Source of the DNA: Grimontia kaedaensis
Lineage (GTDB): Bacteria > Pseudomonadota > Gammaproteobacteria > Enterobacterales > Vibrionaceae
Direction of reading: 5' to 3'
Assembly: GCF_023746615.1 (NCBI RefSeq)
Contig: NZ_CP082275.1
Coordinates: 744,001 to 808,000 of the forward strand
DNA: 64,000 bases
Both the position numbers and the translations under genes were made by a program. Below the pieces are notes generated by a model. That model had not been told where the DNA came from, searched no databases, and was given only the letters and a program-made list of their open reading frames with translations. The number at the start of each line of letters is the position of its first letter. Within the stretch, counting starts at the first letter, position 1. Shown here piece by piece: positions 15,337-24,478 of this stretch.

Positions 15337-15376
15337 CGACCTCAAAATACTGTGTACCTTCCGTATTTTGAGGTCG
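15337..15376. repeat. Perfect 14-bp inverted repeat before the DyP peroxidase gene
   Basis: CGACCTCAAAATAC (15337-15350) and GTATTTTGAGGTCG (15363-15376) are exact inverted copies around a 12-base loop, 36 bases before the peroxidase start. It is followed by only TTT, so it is a weak candidate terminator for the upstream unit; it could equally be an operator or an attenuator. Confidence 0.8.
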
Positions 15377-15412
15377 TTTGGGTTATCTAGCTGTATTATC
15401 TGGAGGTTCTAC

Positions 15413-16309
15413 ATGGCGGTCTCTCAACCGGCAATCGTTGCAGATGCAGGTCCTTTCGCACTTTACACAGTCCTGAAAGTCAAAGGTTCTGCTTCTGAAG
15501 TTCTTGCGCAGTGTTGCGTACTTCACTCCCTTATTGATGACATCAATGCCCAGCAACCCGATGCTAATCTGAAAGCAGCTGTGTCTTTTTCCCCAGCTTT
15601 CTGTGCTGAAAACGGTATTGCGACGCCGACTGATTTCGCGGCTTTCCGCCCTTTGGGTGAAGGTGATGCCCATGCGCCCGCAACGGAGTGTGATATTTTC
15701 CTTCACGCTCACTCAACCCGTCATGATCTGAACTTCTTCTTACTAAGAAAGTTCTTGTCACCTATTGCTTCAGAGGTTGACGTCATTGATGAAACCTACG
15801 GGTATCGTTACCTCGACTCCCGTGACATGACAGGGTTTATCGACGGCACTGAAAACCCTGAAGGCGCAGAAGCGCGTCGTGATGTGGCGATTATCGCTGA
15901 TGGCGAATGTGCTGGTGGCAGTATCGTTATGATGCAGCGTTACGTGCACAAATTGGCAGCATGGGAGCCGCTGACCATCAAGCAACAAGAGAAAGTGATT
16001 GGCCGCACCAAGCCAGATTCGATTGAGCTTGAAGATGTACCGCCAACGTCTCACGTTGGCCGAGTAGATATCAAAGAAGACGGTAAAGGCCTGAAAATGG
16101 TTCGCCACAGCCTGCCATATGGCTCTGTGTCAGGTGATCACGGCCTGCTGTTCTTGGCTTATTGCCATACCCAGCATGTTCACAAAACTATGTTGGAAAG
16201 CATGTTCGGTGAGCGCGACGGTAAAACCGACATGTTGCTTCGTTTTACCACACCGGTCACAGGCGCGTACTTCTATGCACCTTCGATGGAAGTGCTTGAA
16301 AGCATCTGA
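15413..16309 (+). CDS. yfeX: DyP-type heme peroxidase, YfeX-like
   Basis: A 298-residue protein, the usual YfeX length. The DyP signature GFIDGTENPEG with the catalytic aspartate (about residue 143) is clear, and the proximal heme histidine lies in the later CHTQ/VGRVD region. DyP enzymes oxidise porphyrinogens and dyes with peroxide; E. coli YfeX has also been linked to heme iron release, which is disputed. GGAGG sits just before the ATG at 15413; an upstream in-frame ATG at 15368 falls inside the inverted repeat and is unlikely to be used. The gene follows the DUF2919 unit. Confidence 0.92.
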   Translation: MAVSQPAIVADAGPFALYTVLKVKGSASEVLAQCCVLHSLIDDINAQQPDANLKAAVSFSPAFCAENGIATPTDFAAFRPLGEGDAHAPATECDIFLHAHSTRHDLNFFLLRKFLSPIASEVDVIDETYGYRYLDSRDMTGFIDGTENPEGAEARRDVAIIADGECAGGSIVMMQRYVHKLAAWEPLTIKQQEKVIGRTKPDSIELEDVPPTSHVGRVDIKEDGKGLKMVRHSLPYGSVSGDHGLLFLAYCHTQHVHKTMLESMFGERDGKTDMLLRFTTPVTGAYFYAPSMEVLESI

Positions 16310-16342
16310 CTTATCAATACGTTGAATTCTATTGATAACATT

Positions 16343-16371
16343 AAAAGCACCGTCGCCCGGTGCTTTTTTTA
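16343..16371 (+). terminator. Terminator after the DyP peroxidase gene
   Basis: AAAAGCACCG, loop TCGCC, CGGTGCTTTT plus further T. The remaining 230 bases to the next gene hold no ORF or repeat that I can support and must contain the mannosidase promoter. Confidence 0.9.
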
Positions 16372-16605
16372 TTTCAATTTGTGAGCGTGGTTAAAAGGGC
16401 ATTTCTGGTTTTTTGAGCCAGATTTTGGAAATGACAATTGGCGGGCATATGCACCTTTATTCTTCTCGACGGCATTTATTATCTGTGGTGTTCTCAGCCC
16501 AGTTTTTATGTTTTGAGAGTCGTTGAATGGGCGTGGTAACAGGGACGCTTTACAGAATCAAGGAACTAGCGGTTCGCGGCATCTCGTTCAATTTGGAGAA
16601 ATGGC

Positions 16606-19047
16606 GTGACCCAATTAATACTCGACGGTGAATGGACACTGGCATCCTTAACAGATGACAGCATTGTTGCACCGATCCAAATTCCCGGCGATGTTCATAG
16701 TGCCTTGTTGGCCGCTGATAAAATCCCTGACCCTTATTACGGCTGCAACGAAATTGACGTTCAATGGGTCAGTGAGCATGATTGGCTCCTGACGAAATCG
16801 TTCGAGGTAGATTCATCAACGCTGGAAGCACCTCGTGTTGACCTAATGCTTAGCATGGTCGATACCGTGGCATCTGTGGCGGTGAATGGCGAGGTTGTCT
16901 TGCTGTGTGCCAATATGTTCCGAGAGTATCGCGTTGATGTACGTCCTTACCTCAAGCAAGGTGAGAACATTCTGACTGTCACCTTGAAGCGTGCCGATAT
17001 TGAAGCGAAAGCACGTGCTGAACGTTTGCCATTTCCTGTGCCTTGGGCGGTAGGTAACAATCAAATTCCTCATATGAATACCCTTCGTAAAACCCAATGC
17101 CACGCTGGCTGGGACTGGGGGATTTGTCTGCTCGCTAGTGGTATCTATGACAGCGTGAAGCTGCAGCCAATCCACAATATGGCACTCAAAGGAGTTCGCA
17201 CTGCCCAGCAGTGGCAAAGTAATGGTCAATGTGACCTTACTGTATCGATCGAAGCTGAACGCCTTGGCACTGATTCTGCGTCGATTGAATGTGTGCTGAC
17301 ATCTCCATGTGGTGAGTCGCAAAGCACTACCATTTCGGCGGACGCTGAGTCTTTGGTATGTGTTTTCACGATAGCTCACCCAGAGCGCTGGTGGCCAGCA
17401 GGGTACGGCAGTCAACCGCTCTACTCACTGACTGTATCGGTTGATAGTCAACAAGTCACCAAACGTATTGGTTTGCGAGAACTCCATCTGGATACCACAC
17501 AAGACGAAGCAGGATCGGCAATGACTTTTGGCGTCAATGGCAAAGCAATAATGTCTAAAGGGGCAAATTGGATTCCGTTGGATGCCATGCCGGGATTGCA
17601 AACACCAGACCGCTACCGTCAGCTTTTAGAAAATGCAAAAGCGGCGAACATGAATATGATTCGTGTCTGGGGCGGCGGCATGTATGAGCGTGACTGCTTC
17701 TATGAGCTATGCGATGAGCTCGGTCTGATGGTGTGGCAAGATCTTATGTTCGCCTGCGCGCTTTATCCGTCAACGCCAGAATTTCTGAAAGATGTAGAGA
17801 TGGAAGTGGCGTACCAGGTGCGTCGTCTCAGCGATCATGCCTCTATTGCCCTGTGGTGTGGCGATAACGAAGTCATTGGTGCGATCGGCTGGTATCCAGA
17901 GTCGCGCACCAACCGCGAAAAGTATGTGGTTAATTATGACCGTCTTAACCGGGTGCTGCAGGAAGTGGTTGAACGTGAGGATCCATATCGTCGTTTCTGG
18001 GCGAGTTCGCCTTGTAACGGTGAGTTAGACTATGGCGATGCCTGGCATGATGACAACAAGGGTGACATGCACTTCTGGGATGTGTGGCACTCAGGAAAGT
18101 CCTTTGATGCCTACCACACAGTCAAGCCGCGTTTTTGTAGTGAGTTTGGTTATCAGTCCTGGCCGTCGCTCCCAACAGTGAAAACTTTCGCTTCAGAAGC
18201 CGACTGGAACGTCACATCACCGACCTTTGAAAAACACCAGAAAAATGGACGTGGTAACAGCATCATGACGGAGATGTTTACCCGCTACTTCCGCTTCCCG
18301 AAAGATTTCGCACAGATGTTATATCTGAGCCAGGTTCAGCAGGCATTGGCAATTAAAACGGCGAGTGAATACTGGCGTGCCAACAAACCACTGTGCCGAG
18401 GGATTCTTTACTGGCAACTTAACGATTGTTGGCCAGTGAGCTCGTGGTCAAGCATTGAGTACACAGGGCGCTGGAAGCAACTCCATTATCATGCCAAGCG
18501 CTTCTTTGACGCTCAGGCCGCGGTGTTTGTGGAAGAGCAGGATGCGTTGGTACTTCGTCTAATCAATGATGAACACCGAAATGTAGATGCTAAAGGGCAG
18601 GTGACTTGGTATGACTGGCAAGGCGAAGTGATCGACACCTGGCCGTTTGAAACTAAGTTGGGTGAAGATGACAACCAAACAGTCTGGCAATGCGACAGAC
18701 AAGTGATTGATGAGCGTAAGCATCAGGGCTTCTTCCATGTCGTCATGGAATGTGAAGGCAAGGAGATCACCAATACCTGGTTCGATGATGTTTATAAACG
18801 CCTACCACTACCTAAGACTTCAGTGGATGTTGAAATCATAGAAGGGACGGATGGCTTGCAGCTGGTATTGACATCAGATCTGCCAGCATTCTTTGTTCAT
18901 CTTGAGTTTGAAGGCGAGGGACGCTTCAGTGACAGCAGTTTCACGCTGATGCCTTGCTCTCCGGTCACAGTAAACTTCGAAGGCTTTGCTGATGTAGAGG
19001 CAATGAAAGCAGGGCTTCGTGTTTACCAACTGTCAGAGACGTTTTAA
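16606..19047 (+). CDS. GH2 beta-mannosidase
   Basis: An 813-residue glycoside hydrolase of family 2, closest by motif to beta-mannosidases. The N-terminal sugar-binding domain covers about 1-190 (IPGDVHSALLAADKIPDPYYG is typical of beta-mannosidase, and HAGWDWGICLLASGIY the domain end), an immunoglobulin-like domain follows, then the TIM barrel. The acid/base is Glu422 in LWCGDNE, next to the clan-A asparagine, and the nucleophile is Glu513 in FCSEFGYQS. There is no signal peptide, so it acts on imported oligosaccharides. The start is GTG at 16606 behind TTGGAG; the ATG at 16601 meets a stop at once. It stands alone, without a transporter gene beside it. Confidence 0.9.
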   Translation: MTQLILDGEWTLASLTDDSIVAPIQIPGDVHSALLAADKIPDPYYGCNEIDVQWVSEHDWLLTKSFEVDSSTLEAPRVDLMLSMVDTVASVAVNGEVVLLCANMFREYRVDVRPYLKQGENILTVTLKRADIEAKARAERLPFPVPWAVGNNQIPHMNTLRKTQCHAGWDWGICLLASGIYDSVKLQPIHNMALKGVRTAQQWQSNGQCDLTVSIEAERLGTDSASIECVLTSPCGESQSTTISADAESLVCVFTIAHPERWWPAGYGSQPLYSLTVSVDSQQVTKRIGLRELHLDTTQDEAGSAMTFGVNGKAIMSKGANWIPLDAMPGLQTPDRYRQLLENAKAANMNMIRVWGGGMYERDCFYELCDELGLMVWQDLMFACALYPSTPEFLKDVEMEVAYQVRRLSDHASIALWCGDNEVIGAIGWYPESRTNREKYVVNYDRLNRVLQEVVEREDPYRRFWASSPCNGELDYGDAWHDDNKGDMHFWDVWHSGKSFDAYHTVKPRFCSEFGYQSWPSLPTVKTFASEADWNVTSPTFEKHQKNGRGNSIMTEMFTRYFRFPKDFAQMLYLSQVQQALAIKTASEYWRANKPLCRGILYWQLNDCWPVSSWSSIEYTGRWKQLHYHAKRFFDAQAAVFVEEQDALVLRLINDEHRNVDAKGQVTWYDWQGEVIDTWPFETKLGEDDNQTVWQCDRQVIDERKHQGFFHVVMECEGKEITNTWFDDVYKRLPLPKTSVDVEIIEGTDGLQLVLTSDLPAFFVHLEFEGEGRFSDSSFTLMPCSPVTVNFEGFADVEAMKAGLRVYQLSETF

Positions 19048-19051
19048 ACAA

Positions 19052-19075
19052 AAAGGGAGGCGATTGCCTCCCTTT
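19052..19075 (+). terminator. Terminator hairpin after the GH2 gene
   Basis: AAAGGGAGGC, loop GATT, GCCTCCCTTT. The T run after it is broken (CACTTTTT). Confidence 0.75.
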
Positions 19076-19093
19076 CACTTTTTAACGGACACA

Positions 19094-19121
19094 AAAAAGC
19101 GCAGCTTCGGCTGCGCTTTTT
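19094..19121. terminator. Bidirectional terminator at the end of the pts operon
   Basis: AAAAAGCGCAGC and GCTGCGCTTTTT around a stable C(TTCG)G tetraloop, placed to stop crr transcription on the minus strand and read-through from the GH2 gene. Confidence 0.9.
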
Positions 19122-19136
19122 CTTGCGATTCAAGAA

Positions 19137-19646
19137 TCACTTCTTGATGCGCAGTACTGGCGTTTCGCCAACAGAAACGGCACCAGAAAGCTTGTTCAGC
19201 TCTTTGATTTCGTCCATGTTAGAGATAACAACAGGAGTCAGGGTAGACTTCGCTTTCTCTTCCAGCATAGCCAGATCGAATTCGATGATTGGGTCGCCAA
19301 CTTTAACAGTCTGACCTTCTTCAGCGATGCGCTTGAAGCCTTCACCTTTCAGTTCAACGGTATCAATACCGAAGTGAACGAACAGCTCGATGCCGTCTTC
19401 AGATTCGATAGAGAACGCGTGGTTAGTTTCGAAAATCTTACCAATGGTACCGTTTACTGGTGCAACCATTTTGTCGCCAGCTGGTTTGATCGCGATGCCG
19501 TCGCCTACGATTTTCTCAGCGAAAACAACGTCTGGCACGTCTTCGATATTTACGATTTCACCAGACAGTGGTGCGATGATTTCGATCGCGCCTGCGTCGT
19601 TGCTGTCGTCAGAAACCAGCTTCTTCAGTTTGTCAAACAGACCCAT
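19137..19646 (-). CDS. crr: Crr, glucose-specific PTS enzyme IIA
   Basis: A 169-residue EIIA-Glc. The phosphorylated histidine is His91 in LFVHFGIDTVELKGEGF, with the second active-site His76 in ETNHAFS. This cytoplasmic protein passes phosphate from HPr to EIIB-Glc and signals carbon supply by controlling adenylate cyclase and sugar permeases. It is the last gene of ptsH-ptsI-crr, 42 bases after ptsI, with a strong terminator behind. The length is one residue different from the E. coli protein and nothing is unusual. Confidence 0.97.
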   Translation of the reverse strand: MGLFDKLKKLVSDDSNDAGAIEIIAPLSGEIVNIEDVPDVVFAEKIVGDGIAIKPAGDKMVAPVNGTIGKIFETNHAFSIESEDGIELFVHFGIDTVELKGEGFKRIAEEGQTVKVGDPIIEFDLAMLEEKAKSTLTPVVISNMDEIKELNKLSGAVSVGETPVLRIKK

Positions 19647-19688
19647 AGTGTTTGCTCCTAAGCGTTATCAATACTTTGCTGCCGTATC

Positions 19689-21416
19689 TTAGCAGACAGT
19701 TTTCTCTGCAATGAATTTTTCTACGTGCGCAGTAATTTCTGCAGCAGTAGGCATTGCCAGTGCTTCTTCCGCCATTGCCTTAACATCAGCAAAGTTAGCA
19801 TTACGGATGATCTTCTTGATTCGTGGAATAGAGATACCACTCATGCTGAACTCATCAAGACCCATACCCATCAGAAGCAGTGTTGCACGCTCATCGCCTG
19901 CCAACTCACCGCACATGCCAGTCCACTTACCTTCTTTGTGAGAAGCGTCGATGACTTGCTTAATAACGGTCAGTACTGCTGGAGACAGTGGGTTGTATAG
20001 GTGAGAGATCAGCTCGTTACCACGGTCAACCGCAAGAGTATACTGGGTTAAGTCGTTTGTACCAATGCTAAAGAACTCAACTTCTTTTGCAAGGTGGTGA
20101 GCAATTGCAGCTGCAGCAGGCGTTTCAACCATGACACCGATTTCGATGTTCTCGTCAAATGCCAGACCTTCAGCACGCAATTCCGCTTTGTATTCTTCAA
20201 TCGCTTTTTTCAGCTCACGGATTTCTTCAACAGAGATGATCATTGGGAACATCACGCGAAGTTTACCGTGTGCAGAAGCACGCAGGATAGCACGCAGCTG
20301 GTCGCGAAGGATTTCACGACGGTCCAGGCTGATGCGAACTGCACGCCAACCCAGGAACGGGTTCATTTCTTTTGGCAGATCCATGTATGGCAGATCTTTG
20401 TCACCACCGATATCCATAGTACGGATGATCACTGGGTGGCCATGCATCGCTTCTGCAACTTCTTTGTATGCTTTGTACTGAATTTCTTCAGTTGGCAGCG
20501 CATCGCGGTCCATGAACAGGAATTCGGTGCGGTACAGGCCTACACCTTCGCCACCGTTGCGGTTAACGCCATCACAGTCTTTCACTGTACCGATGTTGCC
20601 GCAAACTTCTACTTGGTGGCCATCCAGAGTGACAGCTGGTAGGTCTTTCAGTTTTGCCAGCTCTTCTTTCTCTGCGATGAACTCATCACGGATCGCTTTG
20701 AATTTGGTCAGTTCTTCTTCGCTAGGGTTGATAACAATCGTATTGTTGATTGCATCAAGAACCAGCATATCGCCGTTGTTCACACGCTTGGTAATGTCGT
20801 TGGTACCAACGATCGCAGGCAGTTCCAGAGAACGCGCCATGATAGAGGTGTGAGACGTACGGCCACCGATGTCGGTGATGAAACCCAGCACGTAGTCTAG
20901 GTTGATTTGTGCAGTTTCAGAAGGAGTCAGGTCGTTAGCGACCAGAATCACCTCTTCATTGATTGCACTCAGGGACACGATGTTGATACCTAGTGCGTTC
21001 TTAACAAAACGTGAGCCGATGTCACGAATGTCAGTTGCACGCTCTTTCAGGTATTCGTCGTCCAGAGATTCGAGGGTGACTGCTTGCTCTTCGATAACGC
21101 TGTAAATCGCGTATTCAGCAGAAGCATTGTTGTCCTTAATGAAAGCTATGATTTCTTCTTCTAGCTCTTCATCTTCAAGCAGCATGATGTGACCTTCAAA
21201 GATCGCTTCTTTCTCTTCACCGAAAGTTTCGCGCGCCTTGTCTTTAATCACTTCAAGTTGCTGTTTAGATTTTTCGCGTGCGTCGTATAGACGAGCGATT
21301 TCTGCGTCTAGCTGGTCAGCTGGAACTGGATTTTTGTTGATGACGATGTCGTCTTCTTGGAGTAGCAGCGCTTTACCAAAAGCAATACCAGGAGATGCCA
21401 GGATACCTGAAATCAT
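19689..21416 (-). CDS. ptsI: PtsI, PTS enzyme I
   Basis: A 575-residue phosphoenolpyruvate-protein phosphotransferase. It takes phosphate from PEP on His189 in GGRTSHTSIMARS and hands it to HPr. The PEP-binding barrel shows EFFSIGTNDLTQYTLAVDRGN and GMCGELAGDE with the catalytic cysteine. Length and motifs match E. coli enzyme I closely. It lies 55 bases after ptsH. A long antisense frame over its middle (20094-20642) reflects codon bias and is not a gene. Confidence 0.97.
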   Translation of the reverse strand: MISGILASPGIAFGKALLLQEDDIVINKNPVPADQLDAEIARLYDAREKSKQQLEVIKDKARETFGEEKEAIFEGHIMLLEDEELEEEIIAFIKDNNASAEYAIYSVIEEQAVTLESLDDEYLKERATDIRDIGSRFVKNALGINIVSLSAINEEVILVANDLTPSETAQINLDYVLGFITDIGGRTSHTSIMARSLELPAIVGTNDITKRVNNGDMLVLDAINNTIVINPSEEELTKFKAIRDEFIAEKEELAKLKDLPAVTLDGHQVEVCGNIGTVKDCDGVNRNGGEGVGLYRTEFLFMDRDALPTEEIQYKAYKEVAEAMHGHPVIIRTMDIGGDKDLPYMDLPKEMNPFLGWRAVRISLDRREILRDQLRAILRASAHGKLRVMFPMIISVEEIRELKKAIEEYKAELRAEGLAFDENIEIGVMVETPAAAAIAHHLAKEVEFFSIGTNDLTQYTLAVDRGNELISHLYNPLSPAVLTVIKQVIDASHKEGKWTGMCGELAGDERATLLLMGMGLDEFSMSGISIPRIKKIIRNANFADVKAMAEEALAMPTAAEITAHVEKFIAEKTVC

Positions 21417-21471
21417 AGCCTTACCCTACATTGATCAAATTGAAATACTAATGGATAGAAAAAGAGCTGGA

Positions 21472-21729
21472 TTATTCCAGCTCGTCCATCAGCTTAACCA
21501 GGTGATCAACTGCTTCTTGAGCTTGTGCGCCGTCAGCTTTGATAGTCACAACAGTACCCTTGGTCAGGCCCAGAGTTTGCAGCTTGAACAGGCTAGTTGC
21601 GCTTGCTTCTTTACCGCCAGACTCTACAGTGATTTTTGCATCGAAGCCTTTCGCTTCTTTTACGAACTGAGCCGCAGGACGAGTGTGCAGACCGTTTTCA
21701 GCAGTGATTTCTACTTGCTTTTGATACAT
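21472..21729 (-). CDS. ptsH: PtsH, phosphocarrier protein HPr
   Basis: An 85-residue HPr. His15 in GLHTRPAAQFVKEAKGF is the phosphorylation site, and the regulatory-serine region ASATSLFKLQTLGL is conserved in sequence although gammaproteobacteria lack the HPr kinase that would use it. It is first in ptsH-ptsI-crr. The promoter must be in 21730-21980; I could not settle the exact -10/-35 there, nor a good CRP box. Confidence 0.97.
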   Translation of the reverse strand: MYQKQVEITAENGLHTRPAAQFVKEAKGFDAKITVESGGKEASATSLFKLQTLGLTKGTVVTIKADGAQAQEAVDHLVKLMDELE

Positions 21730-21981
21730 GTTTTACCCCGATACATTATTTATTTAGGTTTATGTATTAAATCTTCGGTTAGCTTAAACTGATTGACCAG
21801 TTTTGGCTATCGATGGACGGTAAACTAACCAAGATTTGAGTGCCCTAGCTTAATCCAAGTCAAACTTTTGTGACATTTTCGCTCAAAACAACACCTGACT
21901 CACAGTCGAGGCGGGTATTAATTTCGAGGCCAAAAATAAAAGGCGGGGATTTTTTACTAGAGCAGGCTGAAAAAATCAAAC

Positions 21982-22006
21982 AAAAAAGCCCCAACGGGGC
22001 TTTTTT
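21982..22006 (-). terminator. Terminator of cysK
   Basis: On the minus strand, AAAAAAGCCCC, loop GTT, GGGGCTTTTTT. It follows the cysK stop and separates it from the ptsH promoter region. Confidence 0.85.
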
Positions 22007-22046
22007 GTTGCCAATCATGCGATTGGATTTGGAAGCGCGAGGCCTG

Positions 22047-23015
22047 TTATTGCTGGTTTTCAAGCTCTGTGAAGATACCAGCGAACAGTGCAGAACTCAG
22101 GTAACGCTCACCAGAACTTGGCAGAATCGTTACGATGTTTTTGCCTGCGAACTCAGGCAATTCTGCAATTTTGTTGGCAGCAACAACAGCAGCACCTGAA
22201 GAAATACCCGCTAGGATGCCTTCTTCTTCCATCAGACGGCGTGCCATGCCAATCGCTTCGTCAGAGGTAACCAGTACAGTTTTGTCGACCAGAGACAAAT
22301 CCAGGTTGCCAGGTACGAAGCCTGCACCGATACCTTGGATTTTGTGAGGTGCTGGTTGTACGTCGTCACCATTCACAGTTTGAGTGATAACTGGAGACTC
22401 TGCAGGTTCTACTGCAACAGTGGTGATTGCTTTACCTTTGGTGTTTTTGATGTAACGGCTAACACCAGTCAGCGTACCACCCGTACCTACACCAGATACG
22501 AATACGTCGATTTCGCCTTCAGTATCTTCCCAAATCTCAGGACCAGTAGTCTTCTCGTGGATCTCTGGGTTAGCAGGGTTATTGAACTGTTGCAGCATCA
22601 GGAATTTCGCTGGGTCAGCAGCAACAATTTCTTCTGCTTTAGCAATCGCACCTTTCATGCCTTTCGCTGCTTCAGTCAGAACCAGGTTTGCACCCAGTGC
22701 TTTCAGCAGCTTACGACGCTCAAGGCTCATTGACTCAGGCATGGTCAGAGTCAATTTGTAACCACGGGCTGCAGCAACGTAAGCCAGCGCGATACCTGTG
22801 TTACCACTGGTTGGTTCAACCAGCTCAACACCTGGTTTCAGTTTGCCGCTTTTCTCTGCATCCCAAATCATGTTTGCACCGATACGGCATTTAACGCTAA
22901 AGCTAGGGTTGCGAGCTTCAATTTTTACCAGCACTTTGCCGTTTGATACACGGTTTAGACGTACAAGCGGCGTGTTGCCGATAGTGGTTGAATTATCTTC
23001 GTAAATTTTACCCAT
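22047..23015 (-). CDS. cysK: CysK, O-acetylserine sulfhydrylase A
   Basis: A 322-residue PLP enzyme that makes cysteine from O-acetylserine and sulfide. The Schiff-base lysine is Lys42 in NPSFSVKCRIGANM, the phosphate-cup motif GTGGTLTG is near residue 177, and the substrate loop PTSGNTGIALAYVAA near residue 68. The middle SPVI..INS-type hexapeptide reads SPVITQ. It lies next to cysZ (sulfate uptake) as in E. coli, but a terminator between them indicates separate transcripts. No CysB site was identified with confidence. Confidence 0.96.
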   Translation of the reverse strand: MGKIYEDNSTTIGNTPLVRLNRVSNGKVLVKIEARNPSFSVKCRIGANMIWDAEKSGKLKPGVELVEPTSGNTGIALAYVAAARGYKLTLTMPESMSLERRKLLKALGANLVLTEAAKGMKGAIAKAEEIVAADPAKFLMLQQFNNPANPEIHEKTTGPEIWEDTEGEIDVFVSGVGTGGTLTGVSRYIKNTKGKAITTVAVEPAESPVITQTVNGDDVQPAPHKIQGIGAGFVPGNLDLSLVDKTVLVTSDEAIGMARRLMEEEGILAGISSGAAVVAANKIAELPEFAGKNIVTILPSSGERYLSSALFAGIFTELENQQ

Positions 23016-23160
23016 CTTCTTCGTTCCTTCGGTTTGCAGGGGATATACGAGATTTAGAATATCCTGATTTGGCTGAAAGCAAAGTAATCGTTAGTTATAT
23101 CTTATTGTTATCAGCATGGTTTCAGATGCGGGTAACACTAAATCGTGTATTTAGAAGCAG

Positions 23161-23195
23161 AAAACACCTTTACTCTGTCGAGCAAAGGTGTTTTT
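23161..23195 (-). terminator. Terminator of cysZ
   Basis: AAAACACCTTT pairs with AAAGGTGTTTT around a 12-base loop, with a T run on the minus strand, just after the cysZ stop. Confidence 0.75.
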
Positions 23196-23224
23196 CCGAA
23201 GCATTGAGGCGAGGTTAGGAATAA

Positions 23225-23986
23225 TTAATAGCGGGCAAGATTACCGCGATATTTATCTACCCACATCGCCGTTGCCCCGCAGACGGCGGCCGGCATAACA
23301 AAAAGGTTGAGAATCGGTGTCATGGTGAAAAACATCACTAAAGCGCCAAAACTCATGGTAGAGCCTTTGTTATCGCGAAGCGTTGCTTTCATCTTGGGGA
23401 AAGAGACTCGGTGGTTATCAAACGGGTAGTCACAGTATTGAATCCCCATCATCCAGGCGCTGAACAAAAACCACAGCACTGGGCCGAGTGTTTGGCCAAT
23501 GGCGGGAATCCACATCAGCAATAACAGACCCAGTGCTTTCGGCAAGTAGTAAGCAAGCTTCTGCCATTCGCGTTTAAATACACGGGGTAAATCTTTGATG
23601 ATGCCAGTAATGCCATCGTCGGGTGGGCGCTTACCTGTTAGCTTGGCTTCCAGATGTTCAGCTAAAAGACCGTTAAAAGGGGCAGCAATCCAGTTGGCAA
23701 CGGTACTGAAAAAGTAAGAACAGATAACCAATATTGCTAATGTCAGCAGAGGCCACAAGACATACGAGAGCCAATTCAGCATTTCAGGTAAGTAGGATAG
23801 CCAGCCATTAATCCAATCACTGAGCTGAGAAAGCACAACACCAATTAGGGTACCCATCAAAAGCAGGTTTACGACCAATGGAATAATCACAAAGCGACGG
23901 ATCCCGGGTGTAAACATGAGGGAAAATCCGCGAAGAAAATAGCTCGCACCAGATACCGGCTGCTTAGCCATTTGAGTTGGGTTCAT
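23225..23986 (-). CDS. cysZ: CysZ, sulfate permease of the inner membrane
   Basis: A 253-residue membrane protein with paired long helices: hydrophobic blocks at about residues 30-57, 68-95, 138-170 and 205-235. The front motif GASYFLRGFSLMFTPGIRRF and the WIAAPFNGLLAEHLE segment are typical of CysZ, which moves sulfate into the cytoplasm for cysteine synthesis. The same cysK-cysZ-zipA-ligA order is found in E. coli. It is divergent from zipA across a 490-bp gap. Confidence 0.93.
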   Translation of the reverse strand: MNPTQMAKQPVSGASYFLRGFSLMFTPGIRRFVIIPLVVNLLLMGTLIGVVLSQLSDWINGWLSYLPEMLNWLSYVLWPLLTLAILVICSYFFSTVANWIAAPFNGLLAEHLEAKLTGKRPPDDGITGIIKDLPRVFKREWQKLAYYLPKALGLLLLMWIPAIGQTLGPVLWFLFSAWMMGIQYCDYPFDNHRVSFPKMKATLRDNKGSTMSFGALVMFFTMTPILNLFVMPAAVCGATAMWVDKYRGNLARY

Positions 23987-24478
23987 AGAATCTCCTTTCC
24001 GTGCCTATCCCAAAGGCAAAAATTGAATGTTTTTATTGCTAAAGCAGGAACTAAGCCAACTTTGACTTCATTTTACAGGTGATGATGTATTGCTGTGAAA
24101 CCAAGGGTTTTTGGGGGTTCAAAACGCAATCTTGATGTTCCGGCTAGCGATGCAGCACCGCTATCGATGCCTCGTGATGAGAGAATATTAACGTCTAAGA
24201 CCAGATAATGGCAATTTACGCCACTGGTGAATTATTGAACCGCGTCATTGTCAAACAGCATAGTGAAGTGAGTGAAAATGCGCATCGGGTGCGTTTTCAC
24301 TGTCAGAACAGTGACTTTTTCAGTGTTCTCGCGGTATGGACGTTAACTTTCATACGCTTTTTGGTACAGTAGTCAGCAATTTGTATGTGCGACATTGCCA
24401 AAGGTTGTACCAAGGTGTTTAGATAGGTCACAACCGCTTGCGGACTCTCGTCGTTAATTGGATAAATGCTGAGATTAA
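23987..24478. other. 490-bp structured gap between cysZ and zipA
   Basis: No ORF with a ribosome site lies here. The gap holds divergent promoters for cysZ and zipA and two adjoining hairpins: AGTGAAAA(24271-) pairing with TTTTCACT (ending 24301), with an inner CGCA/TGCG stem, and CACTGT-CAGA-ACAGTG at 24298-24313. They share the CACT bases, so only one can form at a time. This could be a leader of zipA or a small RNA; neither is proven. Confidence 0.5.

Noticed and set aside
20094..20642. 182-codon plus-strand frame across ptsI
   Set aside because: It is antisense to the highly conserved ptsI and reflects codon bias (reverse-strand frames of GNC/NNC-rich codons). No ribosome site or family signal.
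21865..21885. CRP site before ptsH
   Set aside because: TGTGA is present at 21869, but the opposite half-site does not match (TCACA missing).
22335..22733. 132-codon plus-strand frame across cysK
   Set aside because: Antisense to cysK; the translation has no domain-like pattern.
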